This document shows positions 43,648-55,674 of a stretch of DNA of 64,000 nucleotides, in pieces (positions within the stretch are counted from its first letter, which is position 1; each line of letters starts with the position of its first letter). The notes under the pieces are model-generated. The model was not told the origin of the DNA, searched no databases, and saw only the letters and a program-made list of their open reading frames with translations. Origin of the DNA: Craterostigma plantagineum (taxonomy: Eukaryota > Streptophyta > Magnoliopsida > Lamiales > Linderniaceae). Position numbers and translations under genes: made by a program. Where the stretch lies: contig JAPQWV010000736.1 in assembly GCA_027422505.1 (NCBI GenBank), forward strand, positions 62,001-126,000, read 5' to 3'.

Positions 43648-45155
43648 GCGGTGCAACCCCATAAGGATTCACGTAAAGTCATAGAAGCACATAATCATGT
43701 AATTCATGCACATATAATTTATGTGTTGTAGTTGGGATCTCCACTTACCTGCCGTCCAAGCTTAATTGCACTTACGGCCTTGCCTTGTGAAATTCCTAGT
43801 CAACCCTTGAATAAATTAGAGTATTAGTACTAGGTTGGTATCTAAATCGGATGACTATTTTGAAATAATTGAATTGGACTAGTCTGCTCGAAACCTAGAC
43901 TGTTCGATTTGTATTTCAACCTAAGCTAGTACATATTCTTTAACTTATCAAACTCAATGGAAGAGGGTTGGTTAGGTTTGAATTCGGCCGGTAGAAGTCG
44001 AGTTTCATTAGGGTTTCGACCGAAAATGGTTCACACAATATGGTCCATGTATCGACCTTACTTTCTTCGATTATGAATTTGTCCGATTACTTGACCTTGC
44101 ATCGCCCGATTGCCCATTGCCGTGTTTCAATTGAATTGCCAAGTCGCCCAATTCTTTGTAAGGTCGACCTAGGTTTCGATCGATAAATACACTCACATAA
44201 TGATTCTCGTTTAATTGGCAAAATCTCGGCGAAACTCGGAGTCGCCCGATTCACCTAATTATTAGAACCACATATACCACATTCGGTCGATTCCTTTGGC
44301 ACGGCGAAAGTGATTTGGTCTAACTTTGTTTCGTCCGATTCATTTATCTCCAATCATCACCCGACTTGTGGCCCTCGAAAGCCTAGTTTCGCCGATGGTT
44401 TCTTTTCCATGGGATCGCCCGATTGAAGCACCTTGAAGTCCCTACTTCGCCGTGTATGTAACAAATCGCCCGATTTGACTAGGCCTGGTTTTTTAAATCG
44501 GCCGATCATTTTGCTATTTAAATTCTATTTACAATATTCATTCGGCCGATTCTAGGTTTCGCCGAGGATTTTCCCTGGGTCTTAGGTCAAAATTAAGTCA
44601 TGTTAGAAAAACCTAGTTTTGCCCGACTGCCCTAATATCGTTGTCTCCAACGTTCGGTCGATTGCCATGCTTTGAAATCCACTTTCGACCGAAAGTTTTC
44701 TACTCTTCTAATATTCATCTATCCGAGCTTAAAACATTTTATGTATTCTAAGATTCTTTCTATCTTATACATGTGATACTATCCACAGACTGTTCCAAAA
44801 ATCGATGTTATAGATTCTAAAGCATGTTGTAATACATGAAATAAACTTAAATCGAATTAGCTATGGTAACGTGAATTTATACTCCAAGCCCAGGAGAATT
44901 TATACATTCTTAATGTTTAGGAGAATTTATACTCCAAGCTATGTTGTAGTTCCTACTTTAGATATATAAAAGCCATGACAAGAATTTATACATTCTTTAA
45001 GGTTTAGGAGAAAAGAGCACCTCTGTTGTGAACTTCCTTTCTTTCTACTTGGGTTTCGAATTGCCTCTCTAGTAAAATGTTTCTCCTTTATCTATGCTTT
45101 ACGTGTAACTATAGATAAATGACATTAATCTATTTTATTTATTCTTATCTTTAAC
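43648..45155 (-). repeat. LTR E, left part, copy 2
   Basis: Matches 22951-24438, including the TCGCCCGATT-type motif field (44095-44660), and ends in the TTAAC target of element B. Confidence 0.78.
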
Positions 45156-45529
45156 TGTGGCGACCCTCACTTTCTAATCGTAATTACTGGCGGATTTTCG
45201 CAACGTAAGTCGTGGAAGACCCGTCTAACAAAAATTATTTCCTAAAGAAAATATATTACAATAAAAATCGTCTACAACGCCATCACTATACACGGGCCGT
45301 GGCCCCAAAGTGGCAAAATACCAAAAACCCTAACGTCGCTCCATAGGTCGCATCCATGTACAATCCTGCCCTCAAAAATCCGCGGAGCACCACCGTCAGC
45401 CCGCCTCAGCCACGACACTCATCAGCGTTGGGTTCGATACCTACAACACGTAAACCTTGACCCATGCTCAGTAGGTGAAATATGCATGTATGCAACATGC
45501 CCTCGATCCCATCCCATACACCACACAAT
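45156..45529 (-). repeat. Element B LTR stub, truncated in copy 2
   Basis: It starts TGTGGCGACC at the same TTAAC as element B, but stops after about 374 bases at CACACAAT. The remainder of element B is gone and gag sequence of chromovirus C begins. Confidence 0.9.
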
Positions 45530-45530
45530 G

Positions 45531-45898
45531 TCTGAACCTCTCCCCGATCATCTCAATTCGTTCGGGCGGGGGAGGTAGGTTGGCTTTGCCCACCAGCATT
45601 TTGCTGCTGGATCAGCTGCTGAATCTGGGCCGACTGTTGCCGGACCAGTTCCGTTAGTTGTAGCATCCCGGCTATCAGGAGGGTTATTAGTATCCCTACC
45701 CTGATCAGATTCCCTGCTTCCTTCTCCCCTAAGTCTTACCATTTTCCAAACCTATCCTGACCATTCGTAAGGCCAATAAATCAAACTATTCAAGAAATTC
45801 ACATAACATGGTACTTACAAGCAAGGCCGCTTCCGCGCTTTTGAGTGTGTGTGTATGGACAGTCTGCAGGACCTGTGACCGAAGCTCTGATATCACTC
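45531..45898 (-). pseudogene. Chromovirus C gag start and leader, truncated unit
   Basis: Gag begins at the ATG at 45742 and runs 64 codons, rich in Ser, Asp, Pro and Asn. A frame change then leads into the conserved RPNELR/PPPPERIEMIGERF region, where the unit is cut at 45531. Leader and primer-binding site follow to the LTR at 45899. The primer site at 45884-45895 reads TGATATCAGAGC, one base off the initiator-Met complement. It matches 55310-55674 almost exactly. Confidence 0.88.
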
Positions 45899-48532
45899 TG
45901 TCAGGACCCGTCGTCCCGCCCTCGTATTCCGTTCTAATCCTAAGTATCTAATGCTTTGTTATCGCGCAAAAGCGTAAATGCGAATAAAATTTTTCCTTTT
46001 AAAACTACGTGCGGAAGTCTTATACACATGTCAAAAGAATGTTCGCAAATCGTTCTACAATTCGTCGTAGTCATGTCTATACAGAAGACAAGTGTGGGTG
46101 TGTATGTGCAGCCAAAAGCTTCCTATGCGCCCAGCCTTCACAGGTCGTCATCCATACACACACTCCCACCTCAAAAGCAGCCGGATAGCTTCAAAAGATT
46201 GGCCTCGCATAAAAGTCGGATCACGTACCGTGATCGTCGGTACCTACAACACGTAACATAAACAATGAGCCATCGAGGCTCAGTAAGCAGAAATTATGCA
46301 TGTATGCACGTGTCCTAACGAACGAAAATCCACGCCGTCGTTTTCTAACGCTCATACTCTTTTTCTCATACTCTTACTTCATACGGGCCCTCGGCTTTCA
46401 GTCCCACTATGCGCCATCCTTAGAGATCTCAAGTGTGGAGGTTCACACACTAGAAGGTCACCTGAAGGAATCTTCCCTTACTCAGTGTGGCCTCCACGCG
46501 AGCGCTTCTCACTGGTAGCCAACACCGAGGCCACTAACCACGGAGGTCACCCGAAGGAATCTTCCCTGCTGGTAGTGCTTTACACGCTAGAAGGTCACCC
46601 GAAGGAATCTTCCCTTACTCAGCGTGTGCCCCGGGCCGCATCCTCCAGGTTGCATCTCCCGCATACGGGGTATTTCCCCCAGCCTCTTATACAGGCCTTA
46701 TAGCTTCATTCGCCTTACTGGCTGCACAGGGGAAGCCGTGACTCTTCATTCGAGTCGACACAGACGCCACTATCGGCGAGTATACATCGCACACAGGCGA
46801 TCTTACGCACGCTCATACCTCGTGTCTTATACACTACGCATGCGTGCAAATCCTCATGCTATGCTCATGTACATATTCTAATCATGCCATCATGCACATA
46901 ATTTAATCGTATCATACGTACACATTTCATACAAAATTCACGAGCACGTAATTCACATAATTGGACGCAGGCAAGTTACGTGTCGTAGTTGAATTTCTAC
47001 TTACCTGTAGTCCAAGCTCAATTAGCGTATTGCCTCGTGAACCTCCTAACGTTCGACCTTTTTAAATAAAAAGGGTTAATTTGTTAGTACCCTGCTTTCT
47101 TAGCTAATTCATCGAAATAATTTAATTCTGTCTTATTACTTATTTGGACTTGTATAAATTTTCTAGACTCCAATTCATATAGCTAGGCGAAAGTGATTAG
47201 GACTTGGTATCAATCGATCTTTAATTGGTTCAATTCCAATCAAGTTTCGATCCCTAAGAGATTTCTCACTTATCATCTAAATTCCTTACACTATAAGCTC
47301 GGCGAAAGTTGCTTGATTCTACTAGGTTTCGCCCGAAACCATGTGGGTTTCGCCGAGTTTTTCCTTCGATCGAGAGTTCCCCTTTCGATCGATTTACGAG
47401 TTTCGCTCGTCGATTGCATGTGCATGGGCGAGTTTCGCCGCGTTTCTTCGTTGGCATGGCGTCACTACTTTCGCCCGAAACTATGCATGGTGAAAGGGTT
47501 AATTTGATCCGATTGCATGGGCTTGGGGTTGAGTTTCCCCGAGATCTATATCGGTCGAGACTCCCCTTTCATTAGTTAATTTCGATCGATTTTATAGATT
47601 GGACTTGAGTTTCGATCGATACTCATGTGTTAAAATGAGTTTCGGTCAAAACTCATATCTTATTGAGTTTACTATTCAGAACTAATTTGAATCAAATTGA
47701 ATTCATGTTTCTCACGTCGCTCGAAACATAAAAATCAATTTCCTAATTTCGATCGAAACTCAACTGTTCATTTGGTCGAAACTGCTTTCTTTCCAAATTT
47801 TCCAGTCGACAGTTCTGCATTTCATCCTTTCTTGTTACCCAAATCGTGTGATTCCCTCTTACAGCAGAATATCTAAGTTGTAAGTTGTATATAAACCATC
47901 CTAGAACTGATTTTACTTAAATCGGGACTAACGCTAATTTATATCTCGCATTTAAGGTTTCGGTGTTCTTCTTCAACTACTTTGCTTTTAATACCATTAA
48001 TACCTTCAACTACACCTAAGATACGAAATTAAAAGCTTGAGGAGGGTATTCACTTACAAATCTCGAAATCCTTAGCTAGTTGAGGTGCTCTTTGTTCGAT
48101 TTCTGTCTCGGCTCCTTTCTCCTTCTTGCTTTTCGCACTTTTTCTTAAGTGGTTTTGTGAGGTTTAATTATTAGTAGATATTTGTCTTGGCTTTTGAGGG
48201 TTAGGACATGGGCTTTTCCAAATTTTAGGGAAATTGGTCCCTCCATGTGGGCCTTTCCACAATTGGACCTAAATATTGATTTCTTGTCCAATATTAATTA
48301 AATCCTAGTCCAATCTATCATTTGCCATTTCCGAAAATTTGCCCTTCCAATTTTGGGTTCATAATGGACCCAAAGTCCTTCGAACTTAATTGCACATAAT
48401 TCGCGTAGCATTCACGAGCATAAAATTCATAACATCGCATACGCATATATCATATACGAAATTAACGTAAAATCACATAAGTCATACACGTAATTTATTG
48501 GCCGACCTAATTTGCGGGGACCGGGTCCTACA
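45899..48532 (-). repeat. Chromovirus C LTR, unit 1
   Basis: Ends TGTCAGGACC and GGTCCTACA form imperfect terminal inverted repeats. 2634 bp. It contains a GT-rich tract near 46090, a three-unit tandem of GGTCACCTGAAGGAATC type at 46438-46620, the hairpin TGAGCC-ATCGA-GGCTCA at 46266-46282, and a field of TTTCGATCGA and TTTCGCCGA motifs at 47290-47770. R/U5 motifs are shared with the other chromovirus LTRs (ACAGGTCGTCATCCAT, TACCTACAACACGTAA). Confidence 0.93.
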
Positions 48533-48547
48533 TCCTCCCCCCCTTAA
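48533..48547 (-). promoter_or_regulatory. Chromovirus C polypurine tract
   Basis: On the minus strand AAGGGGGGGAGGA abuts the LTR. The second copy is at 58316-58330. Confidence 0.85.
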
Positions 48548-48567
48548 GGAGGATTTCGCCCCCGAAA

Positions 48568-50260
48568 TCAACCCGTGTGAAACAACTCGGGGTAACGAAT
48601 TCTCATTTCGTCCTCCCGTTCCCATGTGGCTTCTTCCGTAGAATGGTTCCGCCATAACACTTTCACTAGAGGAATATCTTTATTCCTAAGTCTCTTGGTC
48701 TCGTACATCAATATCTCCACCGGAACCTCTTCGTAACTCAGATCCGGTTTTAATTGTTGATGTAGGGACTCATTTCCTAGGACATGATTCGTGTCGGCTA
48801 GATACTTTCGTAGGGTTGAGACGTGGAACACGTCATGTACTTGTAATAATGATGCTGGCAGCTCTAGTCGATAGGCTACTTCACCAACCCTTTTTACTAT
48901 TCGAAATGGGCCAATATACCTAGGGCTTAGTTTTCCTTTCTCCCAAATCTCTTCACGCCCTTCATTGGCGATACCTTAATGAACACCATATCCTTTTCTT
49001 CGAATTCCAGTGGTCGACGTCTTTGATCTGCGTAACTTTTATGTCGACTCTGTGCCCTTCGCATTCTTTCTCGTATCGTAGAAACGGCTTCCGTCATTTC
49101 TCGTACTATATCGGGACCTAACATCGCCCGTTCTCCGACCTCGTCCCAATGTACTGGGGACCTGCACATACGCCCATATAGTCTTCGTACGGGGCCATCC
49201 CAATGGTGACGTGGTAGCTATTGTTGTACGAGAACTCGATCAGTGGGAGGTACCTACTCCAATTCCCTTTGAAATCGAGTACACACGCTCGGAGCATGTC
49301 CCCTAGCGTCTGAATCGTTCGCTCGGATTGACCGTCCGTCTGCTGATGGTAGGCGGTACTAAAAGATAGCTTCGTTCCCATCGCCTTTTGCAAGCTCGTC
49401 CAGAACTTCGACAGAAATCTGGAGTCGCGATCCGAGACTATCGACGATGGAACGCCGTGTAGTCGTACTATCTCCTGAATGTACAGCTCTGCGTATCGTT
49501 CCATGGAGAACGTCGTACCAATCGGTAGGAAATGGGCAGACTTGTTTAATCGGTCGACGATCACCCAAATCGCGTCATGCCCTTTGGCGTTCTTCGGTAG
49601 CCCTATTACGAAATCCATGGTAATGTTATCCCATTTCCATTCCGGAATGGGTAACGGTTGCAGAGTTCCTGCCGGCCTTTGATGCTCGGCTTTTATCTGC
49701 TGACACGTCAGGCATTGACTTACGAAGGTTGCGATGTCCTTTTTCATGCCTGGCCACCAGTAATTTTCCTTTAAGCCTCTGTACATCTTCGTTGCTCCTG
49801 GATACTGAGTATGCAGTGGCATGTGCTTCCATCATTATCGTTCTTCGTAGTTCAGCATCGTCTGGCACGTACAACCAGTCCTTGAAGTACAGCCGTCCGT
49901 CTTCCCGTATTATGAGGTCTCCTGTCGGTTGTTCCGGCGGCGCTTCTTTGATCTTCGTGTAAAGCTCATCTCCTTCCTGCGCCGTCTTAATTTGTTCTAG
50001 CAGCGTGGGTTGCAGAGTTAAAGCTGCTAGTAGCGTCTCAACTTTACCTAGTTGTACAACTTCTACTTCCAGCAGTTGCAGTTCAGCACTCACTGCTTTT
50101 CGGCTTAAGGCATCGGCTACTACATTTGCCTTGCCTGGGTGGTAGTTGATTACGCAGTCGTAATCCTTAACTAACTCTAACCACCTCCTCTGCCTCATAT
50201 TCGGCTCCTTTTGGGTAAAGAAGTACTTGAGGCTCTTGTGGTCATCTCGCACCGCTCTCC
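48568..50260 (-). pseudogene. Chromovirus C RNase H end, integrase and chromodomain, unit 1
   Basis: From about 50260 the RNase H tail reads DHKSLKYFF and [10 protein letters not shown]. The integrase follows with a zinc-binding domain, then from 49822 the core with TMDFVIGLP, SDRDSRF and the Glu of QSERT, so all three catalytic residues are present. The frame breaks near 50250, near 49825, near 49170 (after APYED) and near 48935. The last segment, from 48831 to the stop at 48568, is a chromodomain-type end with LVKVLWRNHSTEEATWERE. All four breaks recur in unit 2, so they predate the tandem duplication. Confidence 0.9.
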
Positions 50261-52501
50261 ATAGAGGTAATGCCTCCAGATCTTGAGAGCAAAGACCACC
50301 GCCGCCAACTCTAAGTCGTGCGTCGGATAATTCTTCTCGTACTCCTTCAGTTGACGAGAAGCGTATGCCACTACATTCCCGTTCTGCATTAGCACACATC
50401 CTAACCCGTTCTTCGACGCATCACTATACACGGTGAACCCTCCAGTTCCCGAAGGTATCGTGAGAACTGGGGCCGTCGTCAGCCGTTCCTTCAGCTCTTG
50501 GAAGCTTTGTTCACATTCTGCGATCCATTGAAACTGCGTGTTCTTCCGGGTCAGCCTCGTCAGTGTTGATGCTATCTTCGAGAAATCCTTGATGAACTTC
50601 CTGTAGTAACCCGCCAGACCGAGGAAACTCCGTACTTCCGTTACATTGGTCGGTCTGGGCCAATTGCTAATGGCTTCTATCTTGTTCGGGTCTACAGAAA
50701 TCCCTTCTCCTGATACTATATGCCCCAAGAAGGCGACTTGGTCGAGCCAAAATTCGCACTTCTTGAACTTGGCATACAGTTGCTTGTCCCGTAAGGTGCT
50801 CAGAACTATTCTCAGGTGTTCTTCGTGCTCCTCTTTCGTCCTTGAGTAGATTAGGATGTCGTTTATGAAGACGATGACAAACCTATCTAGATAGGTTTTG
50901 AACACCCGTTTCATTAAGTCCATAAAAGCTGCGGGCGCATTAGTTAGCCCGAATGGCATCACTAGGAACTCGTAATGGCCATAACGGGTACTAAAGGCCG
51001 TCTTCGGAACATCTTCCTTCCAGATCCTCAATTGATGATAGCCCGACCTTAGATCGATCTTGGAGAAAACCGTTGCACCTTGCAGTTGATCGAACAGATC
51101 GTCTATCCTAGGGAGTGGGTACTTGTTCTTGATTGTCAACTTATTCAACTCCATGTAGTCTATGCATAACCGCATGGATCCATCCTTCTTCTTCACGAAT
51201 AGCACCGGCGCTCCCCAGGGGGAGAAACTCGGCTGTATGAACTCCTTCTGCATGAGTTCGTCGAGTTGATCCTTTAACTCCTTCATTTCTGTCGGTGCTA
51301 GCCGATATGGGGTCTTGGATACTGGTGCCGCTCCAGGTACCAGATCTATAGCAAACTCTATTTCCCTTTCGGGTGGTAGTCCCGGTAACTCCTCGGGAAA
51401 TACATCGGGGAAGTCCTTGACTATCGGCACTTCCTCGAATTTCGGGGAGGCGTTCTCTTCCGATTTGATAGCGAATACAAGATAGGCTTCGCACCCTGAT
51501 CTGATCAGTCGTTGGGCTTTCAACGCTGATATCCTAGAGATCATGGCCCCTTTACTAGTCCCTCCAAACTTAAGGGGTTCATCCCCGTCCGTATTGAGCG
51601 TGACTATCTTGCGGTGGCAGTCTATGACAGCTCCGTACTTCGATAGCCAATCCATTCCAAGGATCACCTCATAATCATTCATGGGAATAATTATGAGGTC
51701 TATGGGCAGTTCCTTATCCCCGATTACTATTGGGCAATCCCTTAGAACGTGGTTAGTTTGGGTGGGATTCCCGTTCGGAACTGTTACCCTAAACTCGCAC
51801 TCAGCTCGGTGAGGCGTGACTGCTACCCTCGTGACGTACTTAGTAGATGCGAATGAATGAGTCGCCCCCGAGTCGACTAGGATGCAGGTGGGGGTTTGAT
51901 AGATAAGGAGGGTACCTGTTACCACGGCCGGGTTGTTTTCCGCTTCTTCGGATGTCAGAGTATAGACCCGGGCCGATACCATCGGTGGTGCTGCTTGATT
52001 TCCAGCTTGGCTTCCGGATCCACCTTCCGAACATGCCCTCAGATAATGGCCCGTTTTGCCACATTTGAAGCAGACGGCGTTCTGGGAGTTGCAGACTCCC
52101 GTGTGCCTCCGTGCACACTTCGGGCATACGGGTAGGTCCAACTGGGGTCTACCCTGATTGGGGTTGAACTGTGGGGGTGGTCCAGGACGATTCTGGAATC
52201 CCTGCTTCCCTGCCTTGGCAATTAATTGCCGCTTCGGATTGCCCCCGCTCCCTTGCGGCCCTTGTACGAATTTGCGCTTTGCTTCTTGGGCGCGAGAAAT
52301 CCTGGCCTCTGCCTGCTCCGCCACAAGTGCTCTCTCAGCCACTTGTGCATACGTGGCCCCTTGTATTCCCGCCATACTTACATCCCGGTACAGCTCGGGC
52401 TTCAACCCTTCCATGAACCGCTCGATCTTGAGCGCATCCGTGCTAACCATATGAGCAGCAAACCTTGAAAGCTGCTCGAACTTCCTGATGTACTCCGCCA
52501 C
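50195..52501 (-). pseudogene. Chromovirus C gag end, protease, reverse transcriptase and start of RNase H, unit 1
   Basis: A 768-codon open frame begins exactly where solo LTR D interrupts gag, so its first Met is internal. In order: gag core end (1-70), a first cysteine cluster near 126-137, CCHC knuckle [14 protein letters not shown] (144-157), protease D210-S-G, reverse transcriptase, and RNase H with YSDASKNG (692-699). The polymerase motif reads F-I-N-D at 545-548 where unit 2 and element A have F-I-D-D, a change of a catalytic Asp to Asn. IDYMELN also has Met where relatives have Arg. The frame is lost after residue 752 near 50250. Confidence 0.93.
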
Positions 52502-55007
52502 TGTGGCGACCCTACTTCCTAATTAAAATAATTGGCGGATTTCCGCAACAGAAGTCGCGGAGGACCCGATTTATTGAAAATTTTTAATAAAATAATTTAC
52601 ATTATATATATATATATCAAAAGTCGGGTTTTACAAAAAGCGTCATATCTACACACCGGGCCGAAGCCCCAAAATCTATCCCGACTAAACTAAACTACGC
52701 CTCTCCACAGGTCGCGTCCCATGTACCGCTCCGCCCTCAAAAGCCCGTGGAGTTACCGCCGCCAGCCCGCCTACAGCGAACCCTGACACCCATCGGTGTC
52801 GGGCGCAGTCTCACCTATAAAATAAAACCCTAAGCAAAAACGCCAAGTAGGTGGTTGTAAAAACATGCAATGCATATGCGTGCGTGCACTCAACCCAATC
52901 CCATGTCCTCACACATGAAATATGCACGCTCGACCTGTCTCACATCTCATCGCATATCAGGGCCCGAGGCTAGACTCGGCACCCACGCGCGCATGGCAAG
53001 GTACGCCATAATGATGCGGTAGCCCACGCCGGCCGTGCCGGGTCGCTCCTTCCGCACACGATCTCAACCCGACGGTGTTACACCTCGGTGTAAATCCCCG
53101 AGTAGTCTACCACTAACTCGGGTAGACAGGAATCTCACATCTGTCCGCCGTCCCTGAGCCAATATAATATCGGTGGTGTGCACCTCGGGTGGCTCAATCC
53201 CGAGTAGATGGGTGTCGCAAACCCCCTCTCCCACCAGGTGCCCTATCGAGTCTAAACCTGACTACCAACATCGGTAACTCTACCCCACTCATCCGACACC
53301 GTAAGGCGTCACCGTATAAATACGGTACAACATCTATCTCCCACGTGCATGTCGTGAAAGTGCACATATAAATAATCACATATCACGCAAACACCGAACC
53401 GATTGTTTTAAAATCCAAAAATAATATTTATAATTTAAAATATGGGTTGACCCGAAAATATACGTTATGATACGAGACTATTTTATTTGAAAGTGATTTG
53501 GGCTTAAAACCATTTTACTTAAAATATTTGGGCCTGAAATAGGGCAAAAGCCCAAAAACTAAATTCGCTGGTCAACTCACACCAAAATCGGTCAAAGCCC
53601 AATTAAAATCGCCCGAAACCCACTTGGTCAACCCGCGAAAGTCGAGTCAACGCCCGATTTCACGAATCGCCCGATTCTGCGTTAAAAACTCTGGTCAACC
53701 CGCGAAAGTAAGGTCAACGCCCGATTTCGTGCGACTTTCGGCGATTTCGCAAATCGTCCGATTTAACGCTCGAAGCCCGATTTGAATCTCGCAAATCGCC
53801 CGATTTTCCTTTACAGGAATCACCCCGCGATTTGAAATCGGCCCGCGAAACCCAAAATCGGCCCGGCGCTATCTCACAACTCGCGAAATGCTTCAGCCCG
53901 CGAAACACGAGCTCTGGCCCGCAAAAACCTGCTTCTTCTCACACATTAAAATCAGTTGGGCCCGTGAAACACTTTCGCGACCCGAAACTCCAAATCGGCC
54001 AATCCCTATTCTTTTAAAATCATTTTTCGCCCGATTTACACTCAACTCAGGCCCGCGATTTATAAATCGCCCGAAACCTTCAAATCGCCTGACTACTATT
54101 CCATCGACACTCAATTTCATGCTAAAACCCTAATTTTCCCAGAAATTCAACAAGCTCTTCATCGAATAAACATATCAATTAAATCATACCGTCCAAGAAC
54201 TCATATATTGAGTTCAAAGTCACATAATATCACATAGCAACATATCACGAAATTTATGAAAATCATAAAACTTAAAACTTTGAATTCAATTGGCCTTCCA
54301 ATCGAATTCTAACTATTTTGAGGAAAATCGTACGGGTAGTAGGGGTTTAAAACCACCTACCTATCCTCCAAGCCAAATTTGATGAACTTCCTAAGCTGAA
54401 AATTGGATTGAGCTAGTCGAACTCCACTCCTTTTTGCTTCGTCCGTCGCTTAATGGCTCTAACCTCAAACAATTATCAACCATGCAAAGCCTAAGTAACT
54501 TGTTGAGGATTCATAAGTCCTAATTAATTTTCTTACCTCCTTTATCACTTCGGTTTGATGACTCTCAATTGAAGCTTCTCTTCCTTTTTCTTTCTTTGGC
54601 ATTAGCGATGGTTTTCAAGCTTGCGAGTGAAGATTTTTTTCTTTCCTTTACTTCTCACCTCTCACGTTTTCCCACTTGACCATAATGATTAGTTTTATGA
54701 TAAATATCAAATTGGAAGTATGGCCTTCACGTGTGTTTTCCTCAAATTGAGGAAACTAGTCCTTATCTCCTTATTTAATTCAATTGGGCCATTTTGTTTC
54801 ATACAATGAATCACCTCAAATTGGACTTTTCTATTTATTTGGGCTTGAGTATCACTTGATCTATTTTATTTCTTGAGCTCCCTAATTTCTTGGTCCAATT
54901 GATATTTTAGGCTCACCTCCGAAAATCGGTTTCGTTCGTAAACCACCTTCATTAATTTCGAATATTACAAAATGATCCCGTATTAATTTTACGGGTATTA
55001 CAGCCAC
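52497..55007 (-). mobile_element. Solo LTR D inserted in chromovirus C gag, unit 1
   Basis: A 2501-bp LTR (52502-55002) starts TGTGGCGACC and ends GGTATTACA, flanked by GCCAC at 52497-52501 and 55003-55007. There is no internal region, so it is a solo LTR left by LTR-LTR recombination. The R/U5 side matches element A (including GGGCCGAAGCCCC at 52658-52670). U3 holds a dense field of CGCCCGATTT and CCGCGAAA motifs (53590-54090). It splits the gag codons of the [12 protein letters not shown] region. Confidence 0.95.
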
Positions 55008-55518
55008 TGTCATTGCCCCTTGGCGGAGGTTGATGAACTCATTCATCCGCAGGGCTCTGGCAGGGGCGGTGTAGTACTTTCCTCTGAAAATCTTCTTAAA
55101 CCGATCCCAGCTCATCGTTAGTGGGTTTTCGATGGCTGAGACGGTGTCCCACCAATGTCCGGCGCTCCCCCTCAGCAGGTAGGCAGGTACATGACCTTCT
55201 CCGCCTCAGGGGTGCGGTTGTGCTGGAACATGTTGTCCAGCGTCCTCAGCCAATCCTCGGCGAATGTGGGGTCTACAGCATCCTCGAACAGTGGAGGATA
55301 AAGCTTTCTGAACCTCTCCCCGATCATCTCAATTCGTTCGGGCGGGGGAGGTAGGTTGGCTTTGCCCACCAGCATTTTGCTGCTGGATCAGCTGCTGAAT
55401 CTGGGCCGACTGTTGCCGGACCAGTTCCGTTAGTTGTAGCATCCCGGCTATCAGGAGGGTTATTAGTATCCCTACCCTGATCAGATTCCCTGCTTCCTTC
55501 TCCCCTAAGTCTTACCAT
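55003..55518 (-). pseudogene. Chromovirus C gag N-terminal part, unit 1
   Basis: Gag starts at the ATG at 55518 (MVRLRGEG). After about 60 codons the frame changes to one reading [18 protein letters not shown] and FAEDWLRTLDNMFQHNRTPEAEKV, then changes again to SWDRFKKIFRGKYY and LRQGAMTVA, where solo LTR D begins. On the far side of D the same protein continues at 52501. The gag is therefore interrupted by a 2.5-kb insertion and by at least two frameshifts. Confidence 0.9.
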
Positions 55519-55674
55519 TTTCCAAACCTATCCTGACCATTCCTAAGGCCAATAAATCAAACTATTCAAGAAATTCACATAACATGGTACTTACAAGCAA
55601 GGCCGCTTCCGCGCTTTTGAGTGTGTGTGTATGGACAGTCTGCAGGACCTGTGACCGAAGCTCTGATATCACTC
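55519..55674 (-). promoter_or_regulatory. Chromovirus C leader and primer-binding site, unit 1
   Basis: The leader between LTR and gag holds the primer site TGATATCAGAGC (55660-55671), three bases from the LTR. It has one mismatch to the initiator-Met complement TGGTATCAGAGC. Confidence 0.88.

Larger units (their letters stand above)
32638..45529 (+). repeat. Copy 2 of large segmental duplication
   Basis: It matches 2665-8506 joined to 18070-24810 in direct orientation. Element A is absent. The left junction abuts 32080-32637. The right junction, between 45529 and 45531, falls inside the element B LTR and joins the gag gene of chromovirus C. Small differences from copy 1 include a 286-bp extra stretch (41509-41795), an expanded ATT microsatellite, and a shorter LINE T-tail. 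Confidence 0.93.

Noticed and set aside
53832..54133. Frames rich in RPK and NRP in solo LTR D
   Set aside because: They are translations of the CGCCCGATTT and CCGCGAAA motif field inside an LTR, not a protein gene.
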